Positions 36,864 through 45,547 of a stretch of 64,000 bases of DNA are shown here, piece after piece. The translations under genes were made by a program, and so were the position numbers. Origin of the DNA: an uncultured Clostridia bacterium (lineage in GTDB: Bacteria; Bacillota; Clostridia; TANB77; CAG-508); the NCBI GenBank assembly GCA_934177795.1, contig CAKPPS010000001.1, forward strand, positions 62,001 through 126,000, given 5' to 3'. Below the pieces are notes generated by a model. That model searched no databases. It was not told the DNA's origin and saw only the letters and a program-made list of their open reading frames with translations. Within the stretch, counting starts at the first letter, position 1. Every line of letters begins with the position of its first letter.

Positions 36864-37207
36864 TAAATAGTTTTAGATACGCATTATGTGGCATAAAGAC
36901 AGCATGGAAAACAGAAGACAATTTAAAAATACATTTTTTTATTATGCTAATGGTAATCATAGCAGGAGTTATATTAAGAATAAATACAACAGAATGGAGT
37001 ATAGTTTTAATATTATTTGGACTAGTAATATCTTTAGAATTAATCAATACAGCTATAGAAAATGCAGTTGATTTAGTAACAGAAGAATATAATGAAAAGG
37101 CAAAAAATGCTAAAGATATTGCGGCAGGAGCAGTACTGTTTTCAGCAATAATTGCAGCAATTATTGGTTTTATTATATTTTTACCAAAAATTATTAATAT
37201 TATATAA
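36845..37207 (+). CDS. dgkA: Undecaprenol/diacylglycerol kinase DgkA, entered by -1 frameshift
   Basis: This small integral-membrane kinase phosphorylates undecaprenol or diacylglycerol. The frame reads KKLINSFRYALCGIKTAWKTEDNLKIHFF, then three helices with the signature ELINTAIENAVDLVTEEYNEKAKNAKDIAAGAV. No ATG, GTG or TTG precedes the conserved first segment in this frame. The first ATG, at 36944, would delete the N-terminal amphipathic helix. Entry is therefore by a -1 shift from the PAP2 frame or from the internal ATG 36813. With PAP2 the product would both make and use polyprenyl phosphate. A strong terminator follows at 37235. Confidence 0.8.
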   Translation, partial: KKNKKLINSFRYALCGIKTAWKTEDNLKIHFFIMLMVIIAGVILRINTTEWSIVLILFGLVISLELINTAIENAVDLVTEEYNEKAKNAKDIAAGAVLFSAIIAAIIGFIIFLPKIINII

Positions 37208-37234
37208 TCTGAGATTTGACAGTTATAAAAGAGT

Positions 37235-37279
37235 AAAAGACTGATAACCTTTGACTTTAAAGGATTTCAGTCTTTTTTT
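37235..37279 (+). terminator. Intrinsic terminator after dgkA
   Basis: AAAAGACTGA (37235-37244) pairs with TCAGTCTTTT, with an inner CCTTTGACTTTAAAGG mini-stem and a long T tract. Confidence 0.85.
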
Positions 37280-37280
37280 A

Positions 37281-37778
37281 TTATTATAGCAATAATATGT
37301 TAGGTAAAATCAACAAAAAATTGACAAAAAGTAAAAAAATTTTTGCATAAAAACACTTTTGGTTTTATATATGAAAATAGGGATTTACAGGCTTTTTGGC
37401 TAATTTTGCATATCATTAAATATATTTTAAGAATGTTTTTAATCTACTCATTGATAATTTTCCTTTCATTTCCAAAACTCTTATTATTTTACAAATATTA
37501 TATCAAAAAGTCAACATAATTTTCAATAAGTAATGAAAAATTTTGCCTGTAACCGAAACTTAAATAAAAAAGTAAAAAAGACTTGAAAAAGTATAAAGAT
37601 ATAATGTATAATTTAAAAGACAACAAAAGTCAAAAGAAAATAGCAATAAAAATAGTCAAGTACATTGAAAAAAGAATATCTTGGTTTAAAGTCAGAAAAG
37701 TATTGTATTTGACTACAAAAAAATTGCAAAGAAAAAAGTAAAGAAGAAAAAAATAAAAGGAAGGGAGAAACAAAAGAA
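37281..37778. other. Gene-free AT-rich region upstream of the prepilin-like gene
   Basis: About 500 bp without a supportable gene, rich in A and T runs. The only signal I see is a promoter near its end: TTGAAA at 37583-37588 and TATAAT at 37607-37612 with 18-bp spacing, leaving a long 5' leader of about 160 nt before the GTG start. Confidence 0.6.
37583..37612 (+). promoter_or_regulatory. Promoter of the prepilin-like gene
   Basis: TTGAAA and TATAAT with 18-bp spacing, about 165 bp before the start codon. Confidence 0.55.
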
Positions 37779-38747
37779 GTGAAAGAAAGTAAAATAAAAA
37801 CAAACAAAGGTATAACATTAATAGCTTTGGTGATAACGATCATCGTGTTATTAATATTAGCAGGAGTAACAATAGCAGTATTAAATGGAGACAATGGAAT
37901 ATTAACTCAAACAACTAATGCAAAAATGGAAACAAGAGGGGCGAATGTAGAAGAAGCAAAAAACTTATGGCTTATGGAAAAAAAACTAAATTCAGCAAAA
38001 AGTTTAGATGATGTATTAGAAGAATTGAGAGAACAAGGGTTATTGACAAATGATGAAGTAATAGAAATAAAAAGAAGAGGAAAAATAAAAATAGGAAGTA
38101 GAACAATTATATTTGAAAAAAAAGTTGAATTAGTAGCTAAAGTTATGTATGATCATTATTATAATAAATATGGGATAGCGGTAGGATTTAAAGATTATCA
38201 AGTACATTCAGATATCGGAATAACAAAAAAAGATTTTAAAAAAGAACAGATAGAAGGAGAAATAATAGATCCTGATGGTAATAAAGCATTAATATCAACA
38301 GATGATATAGAAGTTGACCAACATGGAGATGGACTTTTTAAATCATATGCCTATATATACGAAATAACTCAAAATGGTAGTTATACATTTGAATTTTTAG
38401 AAAATGATAAAGAAACAACGGGGAACATTACAATAACAATAGATGAGAATCATCCATGTATAGTTGAATCTTGGGGCTTAGAATGTAAGACTATGTTAGC
38501 AGGTATAGGAAATTTTGTGAATCCTGAACAAGCAAGAGCAGAAAACGCAATATATAGAGAAGGGTATGATGGGCCAGAAAGTTTTGATCTGACACAACAT
38601 TTAAAAACAACAGACTATTATCCTAAATTTAATGAGGAGGTAAAACAGCTAGATCTATCTATAGATAAAGAGCTAGATGCAGATATTATTTTGACTTATA
38701 ATGGAAAAGAATATGTTACAAAATCAGATTTCTGGATTCCAATGTAA
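37779..38747 (+). CDS. Secreted protein with type IV prepilin-like N-terminus, unknown C-terminal domain
   Basis: This 322-residue protein begins at GTG 37779. After a short basic leader it has KGITLIALVITIIVLLILAG, matching the class III/prepilin pattern: Gly at -1, a hydrophobic helix, then a gap. Residues about 50-105 are a charged helical stretch. From about 120 onward there are beta-rich domains with TTGNITITIDENHPC, reminiscent of bacterial Ig-like repeats. It would be processed by a prepilin peptidase or remain anchored by its helix. No pilus genes are nearby. It marks the start of an accessory island and is followed by a strong terminator. Confidence 0.75.
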   Translation: MKESKIKTNKGITLIALVITIIVLLILAGVTIAVLNGDNGILTQTTNAKMETRGANVEEAKNLWLMEKKLNSAKSLDDVLEELREQGLLTNDEVIEIKRRGKIKIGSRTIIFEKKVELVAKVMYDHYYNKYGIAVGFKDYQVHSDIGITKKDFKKEQIEGEIIDPDGNKALISTDDIEVDQHGDGLFKSYAYIYEITQNGSYTFEFLENDKETTGNITITIDENHPCIVESWGLECKTMLAGIGNFVNPEQARAENAIYREGYDGPESFDLTQHLKTTDYYPKFNEEVKQLDLSIDKELDADIILTYNGKEYVTKSDFWIPM

Positions 38748-38765
38748 AAAATTGAATTTATAAGT

Positions 38766-38808
38766 AAAAAAATCACTGTTCAGCTATTGACAAGACAGTG
38801 ATTTTTTT
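38766..38808 (+). terminator. Intrinsic terminator after the prepilin-like gene
   Basis: AAAAATCACTGT and ACAGTGATTTTTTT form a 12-bp stem with a T tract. Confidence 0.88.
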
Positions 38809-38874
38809 GATATAATATATGTACTAAATTGCTCGTTCCTCGCAATGGTATAAATGAATAAAAGTGGAAAAAAA

Positions 38875-38903
38875 TTGAAAATATGGTAAACCTCGTGTAT
38901 AAT
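38875..38903 (+). promoter_or_regulatory. Promoter of the recombinase-transposase unit
   Basis: TTGAAA (38875-38880) and TATAAT (38898-38903) with 17-bp spacing, then AGGAGG before ATG 38956. Confidence 0.65.
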
Positions 38904-38955
38904 ATAATTATGTAACTTGATAGTTGCAAATATATTAAACAGGAGGTTTTTTGAA

Positions 38956-39538
38956 ATGACAAATGAACAAATAATAAGCAAAATGAAAGATGTGCTAACA
39001 AAAGAAGAGTTAAGCACTTTTTTTAATGCTTGTGAAAATTACATGTATAAAACGATATTTATGATGATATATGGAAGTGGATTAAGAGTATCAGAGGCAG
39101 TAAATTTAAGAATAGAAGATATAGATAGTAGAAAAATGAGAATATTTGTAAGAGCAGGAAAAGGAGGAAAAGATAGATATACAGTATTACCAAAAACAAG
39201 TTTAGAAATGTTAAGAAAATATTACAAAATGTACAAACCAAAACATCCAGAAGGATATATATTTTTAAATAGAGAAGGAAATAGATTAAAAATAGAAAGA
39301 ACAAGAGTATTTTTTAGAAGGTATAGAAAGAAAGCAAAAATAGATAACAAATTTGTAATTCATAGTTTAAGGCATCGGATTTGCAACAGATTTGATAGAA
39401 AGAGGAGCAAGTATATTAGAAGTAAAAGAATTAATGGGACATAGTAATATACGTAGTACAATGGAATATATACATGTAGCAAAAATGGAATTATCAGTAG
39501 AAAATCCATTAGACGAATTTATGAAAGGAAAGAAATAA
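38956..39538 (+). CDS. Short tyrosine recombinase, read through a +1 shift at CGG
   Basis: This XerC/D-like catalytic domain, 193 residues, lacks most of the usual N-terminal SAM-like domain. Start ATG 38956 has a perfect AGGAGG. The first 140 codons contain the catalytic Arg (YGSGLRVSEAVNLR) and the HxLRH start (IHSLRH). The continuation GFATDLIERGASILEVKELMGHSNIRSTMEYIHV is in +1 and holds the second His and the nucleophile Tyr. The junction CAT-C-GGA is an in-frame CGG; skipping C39376 restores LRHGFAT. Without the shift the protein ends at residue 162, lacking the Tyr. This is the fifth gene with the same shift, here on a mobile element. Confidence 0.88.
39376..39379 (+). other. CGG +1 frameshift site in the tyrosine recombinase
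   Basis: In-frame codons are AGG-CAT-CGG. Skipping the C and reading GGA gives LRHGFAT, the conserved box II motif. Confidence 0.85.
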
Positions 39539-39541
39539 GAA

Positions 39542-40656
39542 ATGACAAACATACAAAAAATATTAGAAATAGGATTAGAAGAATATTTAGAAAGAAATAA
39601 AACAATAGGATATAAACAAAAGGTAATAAAAGCAATAAGAAATTGTAAAAGTGACAAATTAGGAGCCCATAAGTATGTATGTGATGAGTGTGGATATGAA
39701 GAAATAGCATATAATTCATGTAGAAATAGACATTGTCCAAATTGTCAAACAGGAAAAAAGTTAAAATGGATAGAAGCAAGAAAAGAAGAAGTGTTAGATA
39801 TAAAATATTATCATGCAGTATTTACAATACCAAGCGAAATATATAAAATAGCAATACAAAATCAAAGTGAGATATATAAAATAATGTTTAAGGCATCAGC
39901 AGAAACATTACAAGAACTAGCAAAAGATAAAAAATATTTAGGAGGAGAAATAGGATTTTTTAGTATATTACATACATGGGGACAAAATTTAATGTATCAT
40001 CCACATATACATTGTGTAGTAACAGGAGGGGGGCTAACAGAATTAGGAAAATGGGTAGAAAAAGAAGAAGATTTTTTCATACCTGTAAAAGTAATGTCTA
40101 GGAAATTTAGAGGAAAGTTTTTAAGCTATCTAAAAGAAAGCAAAATTGATTTTTACGGAGAAAATAAAGAGTTAGAAATCCAGCAATATATAATGAGCTA
40201 ATAAATAAAATGTATAATAAAGAATGGATAGTATATTGCAAAGAGCCATTTCAAAATGCAAATAGTGTAATCCAATATTTAGGGAGATATACACATAGAG
40301 TAGCAATTTCAAATGAAAGAATAGTAAAAGTAGAAGAAGAAAAAGTAACTTTTAAATGGAAAGATTACAAAGATAAAAACAAGATGAAAGAAATGACAGT
40401 AGCAGTAGAAGAATTTATTAGAAGATTTTTGATACATATATTACCGCCCAAATTTATGAAGATAAGATATTATGGAATATTAGGAAACAGAAATAAAAAG
40501 AAAAAATTATTAAAATGTAAAATCTTAACAAGAACAAAAATATACAAGAAAAAAGAGCTTCCCGCTCTCGAACTACTAAAGAAAGTGCTAGGAAAGGACT
40601 TTAACTTATGTCCACACTGTAAAAAAGGTCATATGTTAATTCCAAATACTAGCTAA
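39542..40656 (+). pseudogene. IS91-family transposase, frameshifted
   Basis: The first frame (39542-40201, 219 residues) has the N-terminal zinc ribbon (CDEC near 46, then CRNRHCPNCQ) and the HUH nuclease motif HPHIH near 155. It ends ELEIQQYIMS. The second frame (40210-40656) continues MYNKEWIVYCKEPFQNANS and includes YLGRYTHRVAIS with the catalytic Tyr. Continuity is restored by adding one A in GAAATCC near 40176-40179, so that ENPAIYNELINKMYNKEW is read. This is a -1 type shift with no CGG, unlike the five +1 sites. A simple one-base deletion and loss of function is the likely reading. The upstream recombinase ends three bases before the start. Confidence 0.82.
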
Positions 40657-40702
40657 ACCCAAACAATTGAATAATACTCTAAAAGCCCGTTTATTCTGGT
40701 GA

Positions 40703-41724
40703 GGGGGAAGCTGTGCTTTAATTGTACAATGGAATGGAACAAATTGGCAAGTATGTAGTCAAGATGATAATGAATGGTACAGTTATACTAATAAAGATAA
40801 AAAATGGGCAAATATAATGTTAAGTGATGGAAAGTATAAATCAGATACAGTACAAGTCGAACAAGTAGTAAAAGACGATGAATTAGGAAGTATGTATGTG
40901 TGGATACCAAGATATGCGTATACAGTAGATAATACTAGTAAGAAAATGAATGTAACATTTGTAAAAGGGAATACAAATGAAGGAGTAAATGGAGAAACAT
41001 TTACAACAGATGAAAGTGTAGATACAAAAACAACAAAATTAGTATACCCAGGATTTAACTTAGGAGGAACAGCATTAAATTCGGAATAAATTATGCAAGT
41101 AGCCACTTAATAAAAAATAGTGAATGGGGAGCAGTAGCATATTTAAGTTATAGTGAATATGGAAGTGTACCCAAAATAAATGCCTCAGGAACATTAATAG
41201 AGAGTCCATGGTATACTTATGATGCGTATACAGGACAAGGACCAAAGTCGGAAAAAGATGAAGGAAGATATGAAAAAACGGATGATACTCATAATTACAA
41301 TACAACAAACGGACAACTTGCTAGCACTACAGGAAATACAACAGGAATATATGATATGAATGGTGGAGCGTGGGAAAGAGTAGCGGGTTATCTAGATAAT
41401 GGAAATAACAATCTAAATAAATATGGAAACAGTACATCAGATAGTAAGATACAATATTATGCGCCTTATGATGATAAACAAAATAGAGGCTGGTTTATGA
41501 CAGCAGAAGAACCAGCTAAGGATAAAGATATAAATCAGAAGTATGCTAGGGCATGGGATTCTGATGGAGTATTAATTGGACATGTAGCTGCACCTTTTAT
41601 TTTACGTGGTGGCGTTTTCCATTACATTGATACCGCAGGTATATTGTGTACATCTTTTACTTATGGTCTTGCTAACAACTATGCTTACAGTACTGTTGGA
41701 TTTCGTCCTGTGCTCGTGTTATAA
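40703..41724 (+). pseudogene. 5'-truncated, frameshifted FGE/C-type-lectin-like surface protein
   Basis: The remaining frame opens at 40703 without a start codon (GGSCALIVQWNGTNWQV) and runs to an abrupt stop at 41089. The second part, FGINYASSHLIKNSEWGAVAYL to FRPVLVL, is in the -1 frame. Adding one A in the TTAAATTC run near 41075-41080 joins them. The joined product has SMYVWIPRYAYTV, a TTGIYDMNGGAWERVAGY core and a final RGG...GFRPVL, the arrangement of formylglycine-enzyme/C-type-lectin folds. Proteins of this type in related bacteria often carry a prepilin-like N-terminus, here lost, probably to the IS91 element. The last 120 bp differ in composition and may be a diversified region. Confidence 0.75.
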
Positions 41725-41728
41725 TGCT
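41590..41728 (+). other. Candidate DGR variable region at the 3' end of the lectin-like gene
   Basis: From CGT-GGT-GGC onward the coding strand changes from A-rich to T/C-rich. Seven consecutive NNY codons (GTT TTC CAT TAC ATT GAT ACC) and many more before GGA-TTT-CGT-CCT fit a template AAY series with mutated adenines. The fold end GFRPVL is where variable regions of C-type-lectin targets lie. No reverse transcriptase or template repeat is in this window. Confidence 0.4.
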
Positions 41729-42086
41729 TCGATACACAAAGAAACATAAAGGTTTCTATCCTAGATGTGCATTTTTTAAGGAGAATGCTGAGCAATGCTA
41801 TCAATTGAGCTTTTCAAGATTGGTGTGTAAATTGATTTTAATAATACAAAAGTAGTGTGGATAACATGATGGTTGTCGTACTACTTTTTTTGTTTTACAT
41901 ATTTTATGTAAGAGGTCAACAAAACAACGTATTGGAACCTCAAGCTAATTTCTATATAATTATGATTGATTACCTATGTTTATACAAAAAAAGCAAAAAA
42001 GACTTGTGCTTTTAATCACTTATATTATATAATGTTACATATAAATAATTATATATAACCTTAAACAAAAGGAGTTGATAATAGAA
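41725..42086. other. Intergenic region with hairpins and pta promoter
   Basis: After the stop there is a small hairpin, AGAAAC/GTTTCT (41740-41757), of the kind found just behind DGR variable regions. A terminator follows at 41848-41891, then a probable promoter for pta (TTGTGC at 42004-42009, TATAAT at 42028-42033, 18-bp spacing). The tract 41760-41845 holds no gene I can support. Confidence 0.5.
41848..41891 (+). terminator. Intrinsic terminator downstream of the lectin-like gene
   Basis: AAAAGTAGT (41848-41856) pairs with ACTACTTTT (41880-41888), with an inner GATAAC/GTTGTC stem and a T tract. Confidence 0.75.
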
Positions 42087-43088
42087 ATGACATTTATAGA
42101 AGAAATAAAAGAAAGAGCAAAAAAAACAATTAAAACAATTATATTACCAGAAGCAGAAGACATAAGAGTATTACAAGCAACAGAAAAGGTAATTGCAGAA
42201 AAATATGCTAAAATTATTTTAATTGGTAATAAAAAAGATACACAAGAAAAAGCAAAAGCTAACGGTATAAATATAGAGGGAGCAGAAATAATAGAACCAG
42301 AAAAATCAGAAGCTTATGAAAAATATGTCAATTTATTGTTTGAATTAAGAAAAAACAAAGGAATGACAATTGAAAAAGCAAAAGAATTGGTTTTAAATCC
42401 AGTATATTATGGAATGTTAATGTTAAAAGATAATCAAGCAGATGGATTAGTATCAGGAGCTGCACATTCTACATCAGATACATTAAGACCAGCATTACAA
42501 ATTTTAAAAACTGCACCAAATACAAAGTTGGTTTCTGCTTTTTTTGTTATGGTTGTACCAGAATGTGAATATGGAGAAAACGGAGTTTTTATATTTGGAG
42601 ATAGTGGATTAAATGAAAATCCAGATGCAGAAAAACTATCAGAAATAGCAATTTCTTCAAGTAAAAGTTTTAAACAATTAGTTTGTAAAGAACCTAAAGT
42701 TGCAATGCTTTCATATTCAACTCATGGAAGTGCACATTCAGAACTAACAGAAAAAGTAATAGAAGCAACGAAGTTAGTTAAAGAAAAAGATAAAGAATTA
42801 ATAGTAGATGGAGAATTACAATTAGATGCGGCAATAATACCAGAAATTGCAGCATCAAAAGCACCAAATAGTAATTTAAAAGGTGATGCTAATGTATTAA
42901 TTTTCCCTAACTTAGATGCTGGAAACATAGGATATAAACTAGTACAAAGATTAGGAAAAGCAGAAGCTTATGGACCATTGTGTCAAGGAATAGCTAAACC
43001 TGTAAATGATTTGTCACGAGGTTGTAATAGTGATGACATTGCAGGAGTAATAGCAATAACTGCTGTCCAAGCACAAGAAAGTGAATAA
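42087..43088 (+). CDS. pta: Phosphate acetyltransferase
   Basis: Pta converts acetyl-CoA to acetyl phosphate, the first step of acetate formation with ATP yield. The 333-residue short form shows DGLVSGAAHSTSDTLRPALQI, MLSYSTHGSAHSELTEKV and NVLIFPNLDAGNIGYKLVQR. I place the start at ATG 42087 (MTFIEEIKERAKK), with AAGGAG twelve bases upstream; the TTG at 42075 lies too close to that site. It is followed at 25 bp by the first of two acetate kinase genes. Confidence 0.96.
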   Translation: MTFIEEIKERAKKTIKTIILPEAEDIRVLQATEKVIAEKYAKIILIGNKKDTQEKAKANGINIEGAEIIEPEKSEAYEKYVNLLFELRKNKGMTIEKAKELVLNPVYYGMLMLKDNQADGLVSGAAHSTSDTLRPALQILKTAPNTKLVSAFFVMVVPECEYGENGVFIFGDSGLNENPDAEKLSEIAISSSKSFKQLVCKEPKVAMLSYSTHGSAHSELTEKVIEATKLVKEKDKELIVDGELQLDAAIIPEIAASKAPNSNLKGDANVLIFPNLDAGNIGYKLVQRLGKAEAYGPLCQGIAKPVNDLSRGCNSDDIAGVIAITAVQAQESE

Positions 43089-43112
43089 AAATGTTTGAAT
43101 GGAGGTATGTTT

Positions 43113-44303
43113 ATGAAAATACTAGTATTAAATTCAGGAAGTTCATCATTAAAATATCAAGTTATTGATATGAAAACAGAAAAAGTTTTAGCAAAAGGAT
43201 ATTTTGAAAGAATTGGTCAAGCTGATTCATTTTTAACACATAAAGTAAATGGAGAAAAGCATAAATTTGAACATTATGCAAAAAATCATGAACAAGCAAT
43301 TTCATTTGTATTGAGCAGATTAACTAATCCAAATTATGGTGTAATAAAAAATTTTGATGAATTAGATGGAATTGGACATAGAGTGGTACACGGAGGAGAA
43401 AAATTTGCAAATCCAGTAGTGATAACAGATGAAGTAATAAAACAAATAGAAGAATGTATAGAATTAGCACCAATGCATAATCCTGCAGCTATATTAGGAA
43501 TAAAAGCATGTAAAAAAATAGTTCCACACAAAAAAATGGTAGCAGTATTTGATACAGCTTTTCATCAAACATTAGAAAAAGATAAATATATATATCCAAT
43601 ACCTTATGAATATTATGAAAAATATGGAATTAGAAAATATGGGTTCCATGGTACATCACACCAGTTTGTGGCACAGAGAGCAGCTGAACTAGTAGGAAAG
43701 AATATTAAAGAATTAAAAATAGTGAATTGTCATTTAGGTCAAGGTGCTAGTGTATGTGCTATAAAAGATGGAAAATCTATAGAGACAAGTATGGGATTAA
43801 CACCTTTAGGAGGTATATCTATGGGGACTAGAAGTGGAGACCTAGACCCATCTGTAGTAACTTACATTATGAAAAAGGAAAAAATAGGACCAGAAAAAAT
43901 AGAGAAAATATTAAATCATCAATCAGGAGCTTATGGAATATCTGAGGTATCAGTTGACTTTAGAGACATAGAAGCAGAAGCTGCAGAAGGAGATGAGAAA
44001 TCTATACTAGCATTAGATAATTTCCATTATCTTGTTGCAAGCTATGTAGCTAGATGTGCAGTAGCAATGGGAGGCATAGATGTATTAACATTTACAGCAG
44101 GTGTAGGAGAAAAAGGACAACAATCAAGAGAAGAAATTTGTGAATATTTAGGTGTTCTAGGAGTTCAAATAGATAAAGTATATAATCAACAAATTAAAGG
44201 GATAGAAGCAGAAATTACAGGTGAAAATGCAAAAGTTAGAACTTTTGTAATACCAACAAATGAAGAATTAATGATTGCAAGAGAAACTGTAAATGCAAAA
44301 TAA
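43113..44303 (+). CDS. ackA: Acetate kinase, first copy
   Basis: AckA makes ATP and acetate from acetyl phosphate. The 396 residues include LNSGSSSLKYQ, GHRVVHGGE with the catalytic Arg, YGFHGTSH with the catalytic His, NCHLGQGAS, and SMGTRSGDLDP. In the adenosine-binding motif the usual GIGEN is GVGEK, an Asn to Lys change. Start ATG 43113 follows GGAGG. A second complete copy follows 24 bp downstream, so pta-ackA-ackA form one operon. Confidence 0.96.
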   Translation: MKILVLNSGSSSLKYQVIDMKTEKVLAKGYFERIGQADSFLTHKVNGEKHKFEHYAKNHEQAISFVLSRLTNPNYGVIKNFDELDGIGHRVVHGGEKFANPVVITDEVIKQIEECIELAPMHNPAAILGIKACKKIVPHKKMVAVFDTAFHQTLEKDKYIYPIPYEYYEKYGIRKYGFHGTSHQFVAQRAAELVGKNIKELKIVNCHLGQGASVCAIKDGKSIETSMGLTPLGGISMGTRSGDLDPSVVTYIMKKEKIGPEKIEKILNHQSGAYGISEVSVDFRDIEAEAAEGDEKSILALDNFHYLVASYVARCAVAMGGIDVLTFTAGVGEKGQQSREEICEYLGVLGVQIDKVYNQQIKGIEAEITGENAKVRTFVIPTNEELMIARETVNAK

Positions 44304-44327
44304 AAAAATTAAATTGGAGGAATAAAA

Positions 44328-45521
44328 ATGAAAATATTAGTATTAAATTGTGGGAGTTCATCATTAAAATATCAATTAATAAATATGGAAACAGAACAAG
44401 TGATGGCTTCAGGAAAATATGAAAGAATAGGAGAAGAAGAAGCTTTTATAACACATAAAGTAAATGGAAAAAAAGTAGAGATAAAAAAACCAGCATATAA
44501 TCATAAAGAAGCAATAGCTTTTACTTTAGAGCAATTTATAAATCCAGAATATAAAGTAATAGATTCATTAGATGAAATTAATGCAATAGGACACAGAATG
44601 GTACATGGTGGTGAAAAAATATCTGATTCAGTATTAATAACAGATGAAATTATCAAAATAGTAGAAGAATATACTGATTTAGCACCTTTACATAATCCAG
44701 CATGCATATTAGGAATAGAAGCATGTAAAGAAGTAATGCCAGATAAAAAAATGGTAGGAGTATTTGACACAGCTTTCCATTCAACTATAGAAAAAGATAA
44801 ATATATATATCCAATACCTTACGAATATTATAAAAAATATGGTGTAAGAAAATATGGATTCCATGGTACATCACATAAATATGTATCTCAAAGACTAGGA
44901 GAAATTGAAGGAATTTCACTTGAAGGAACAAAAATAGTAACTTGTCACTTAGGTCAAGGTTCTAGTATATGTGCTATAAAAGATGGAAAATCAATAGATA
45001 CAAGCATGGGATTAACACCTTTAGGAGGAATACCAATGGTAACTAGAAGTGGAGACCTAGATCCATCAGTTATAACATTTATTATGAAAAAAGAAAATAT
45101 AGATGCTTCAGAAATGGAAGATATTTTAAATAAAAAATCAGGTTTAGCTAGTATATCTGGTATGGCTCCAGATTTTAGAGTTATAGAAGAAGAAGCAAAC
45201 AATGGGTCAGAAGATGCTAAAATAGCAATAGAAAAATTTAATTATTCTATTGCAAGTTATATAGCTAAATATGCAGTAGCAATGAAAGGAATAGACTATT
45301 TAATATTTACGGGAGGAATTGGTGAAAATCAAATTAACATAAGAAAAGGCATTTGTGAAAAATTAAAATTTATGGGAGTTGACTTAGATTTAGAAAGTAA
45401 CAATGTTAGAAGTGAAGAAAAAGTAATTTCAACTAAAGATTCTAAAATAAAAGTATATATAATTCCAACAAATGAGGAATTAATGATTGCTAAAGAAACT
45501 AAACGAATTATAAGTGAATAA
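44328..45521 (+). CDS. ackA2: Acetate kinase, second tandem copy
   Basis: This is a 397-residue paralogue of the gene just upstream. It keeps LNCGSSSLKYQ, GHRMVHGGE, YGFHGTSH, CHLGQGSS and a normal GGIGEN motif, but has MVTRSGDLDP where the family has MGTRSGD, a Gly to Val change in the phosphate/ATP region. Each copy thus deviates at a different conserved position. The two could be specialised for different acids (for example propionate or butyrate), could form mixed dimers, or one could be degenerating; sequence alone does not decide. Start ATG 44328 has TGGAGGA. Confidence 0.95.
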   Translation: MKILVLNCGSSSLKYQLINMETEQVMASGKYERIGEEEAFITHKVNGKKVEIKKPAYNHKEAIAFTLEQFINPEYKVIDSLDEINAIGHRMVHGGEKISDSVLITDEIIKIVEEYTDLAPLHNPACILGIEACKEVMPDKKMVGVFDTAFHSTIEKDKYIYPIPYEYYKKYGVRKYGFHGTSHKYVSQRLGEIEGISLEGTKIVTCHLGQGSSICAIKDGKSIDTSMGLTPLGGIPMVTRSGDLDPSVITFIMKKENIDASEMEDILNKKSGLASISGMAPDFRVIEEEANNGSEDAKIAIEKFNYSIASYIAKYAVAMKGIDYLIFTGGIGENQINIRKGICEKLKFMGVDLDLESNNVRSEEKVISTKDSKIKVYIIPTNEELMIAKETKRIISE

Positions 45522-45547
45522 AATAGAAAGAAGAGGAATGATATTAA

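Larger units (their letters stand above)
38828..40720 (+). mobile_element. IS91-type element with its own tyrosine recombinase
   Basis: The unit holds a short tyrosine recombinase and an IS91-type transposase, three bases apart, behind one promoter. The left limit is placed near a small hairpin ATTGC...GCAAT around CTCGTTCCTC (38828-38846), the right limit near a GC-richer stretch before 40703. IS91 elements move by rolling-circle replication and do not make target duplications, and none is seen. The element separates the promoterless lectin-like gene fragment (40703 onward) from its missing 5' end. Exact ends are uncertain. Confidence 0.6.

Noticed and set aside
38766..38808. Terminator hairpin as an IS inverted terminal repeat
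   Set aside because: It has the stem plus T-tract form of a terminator for the prepilin-like gene, and IS91 elements do not have classical terminal inverted repeats.
40142..40164. CGG in the transposase near its break
   Set aside because: The triplet lies across TAC-GGA and is not in frame; the break there is a -1 type single-A loss further downstream.
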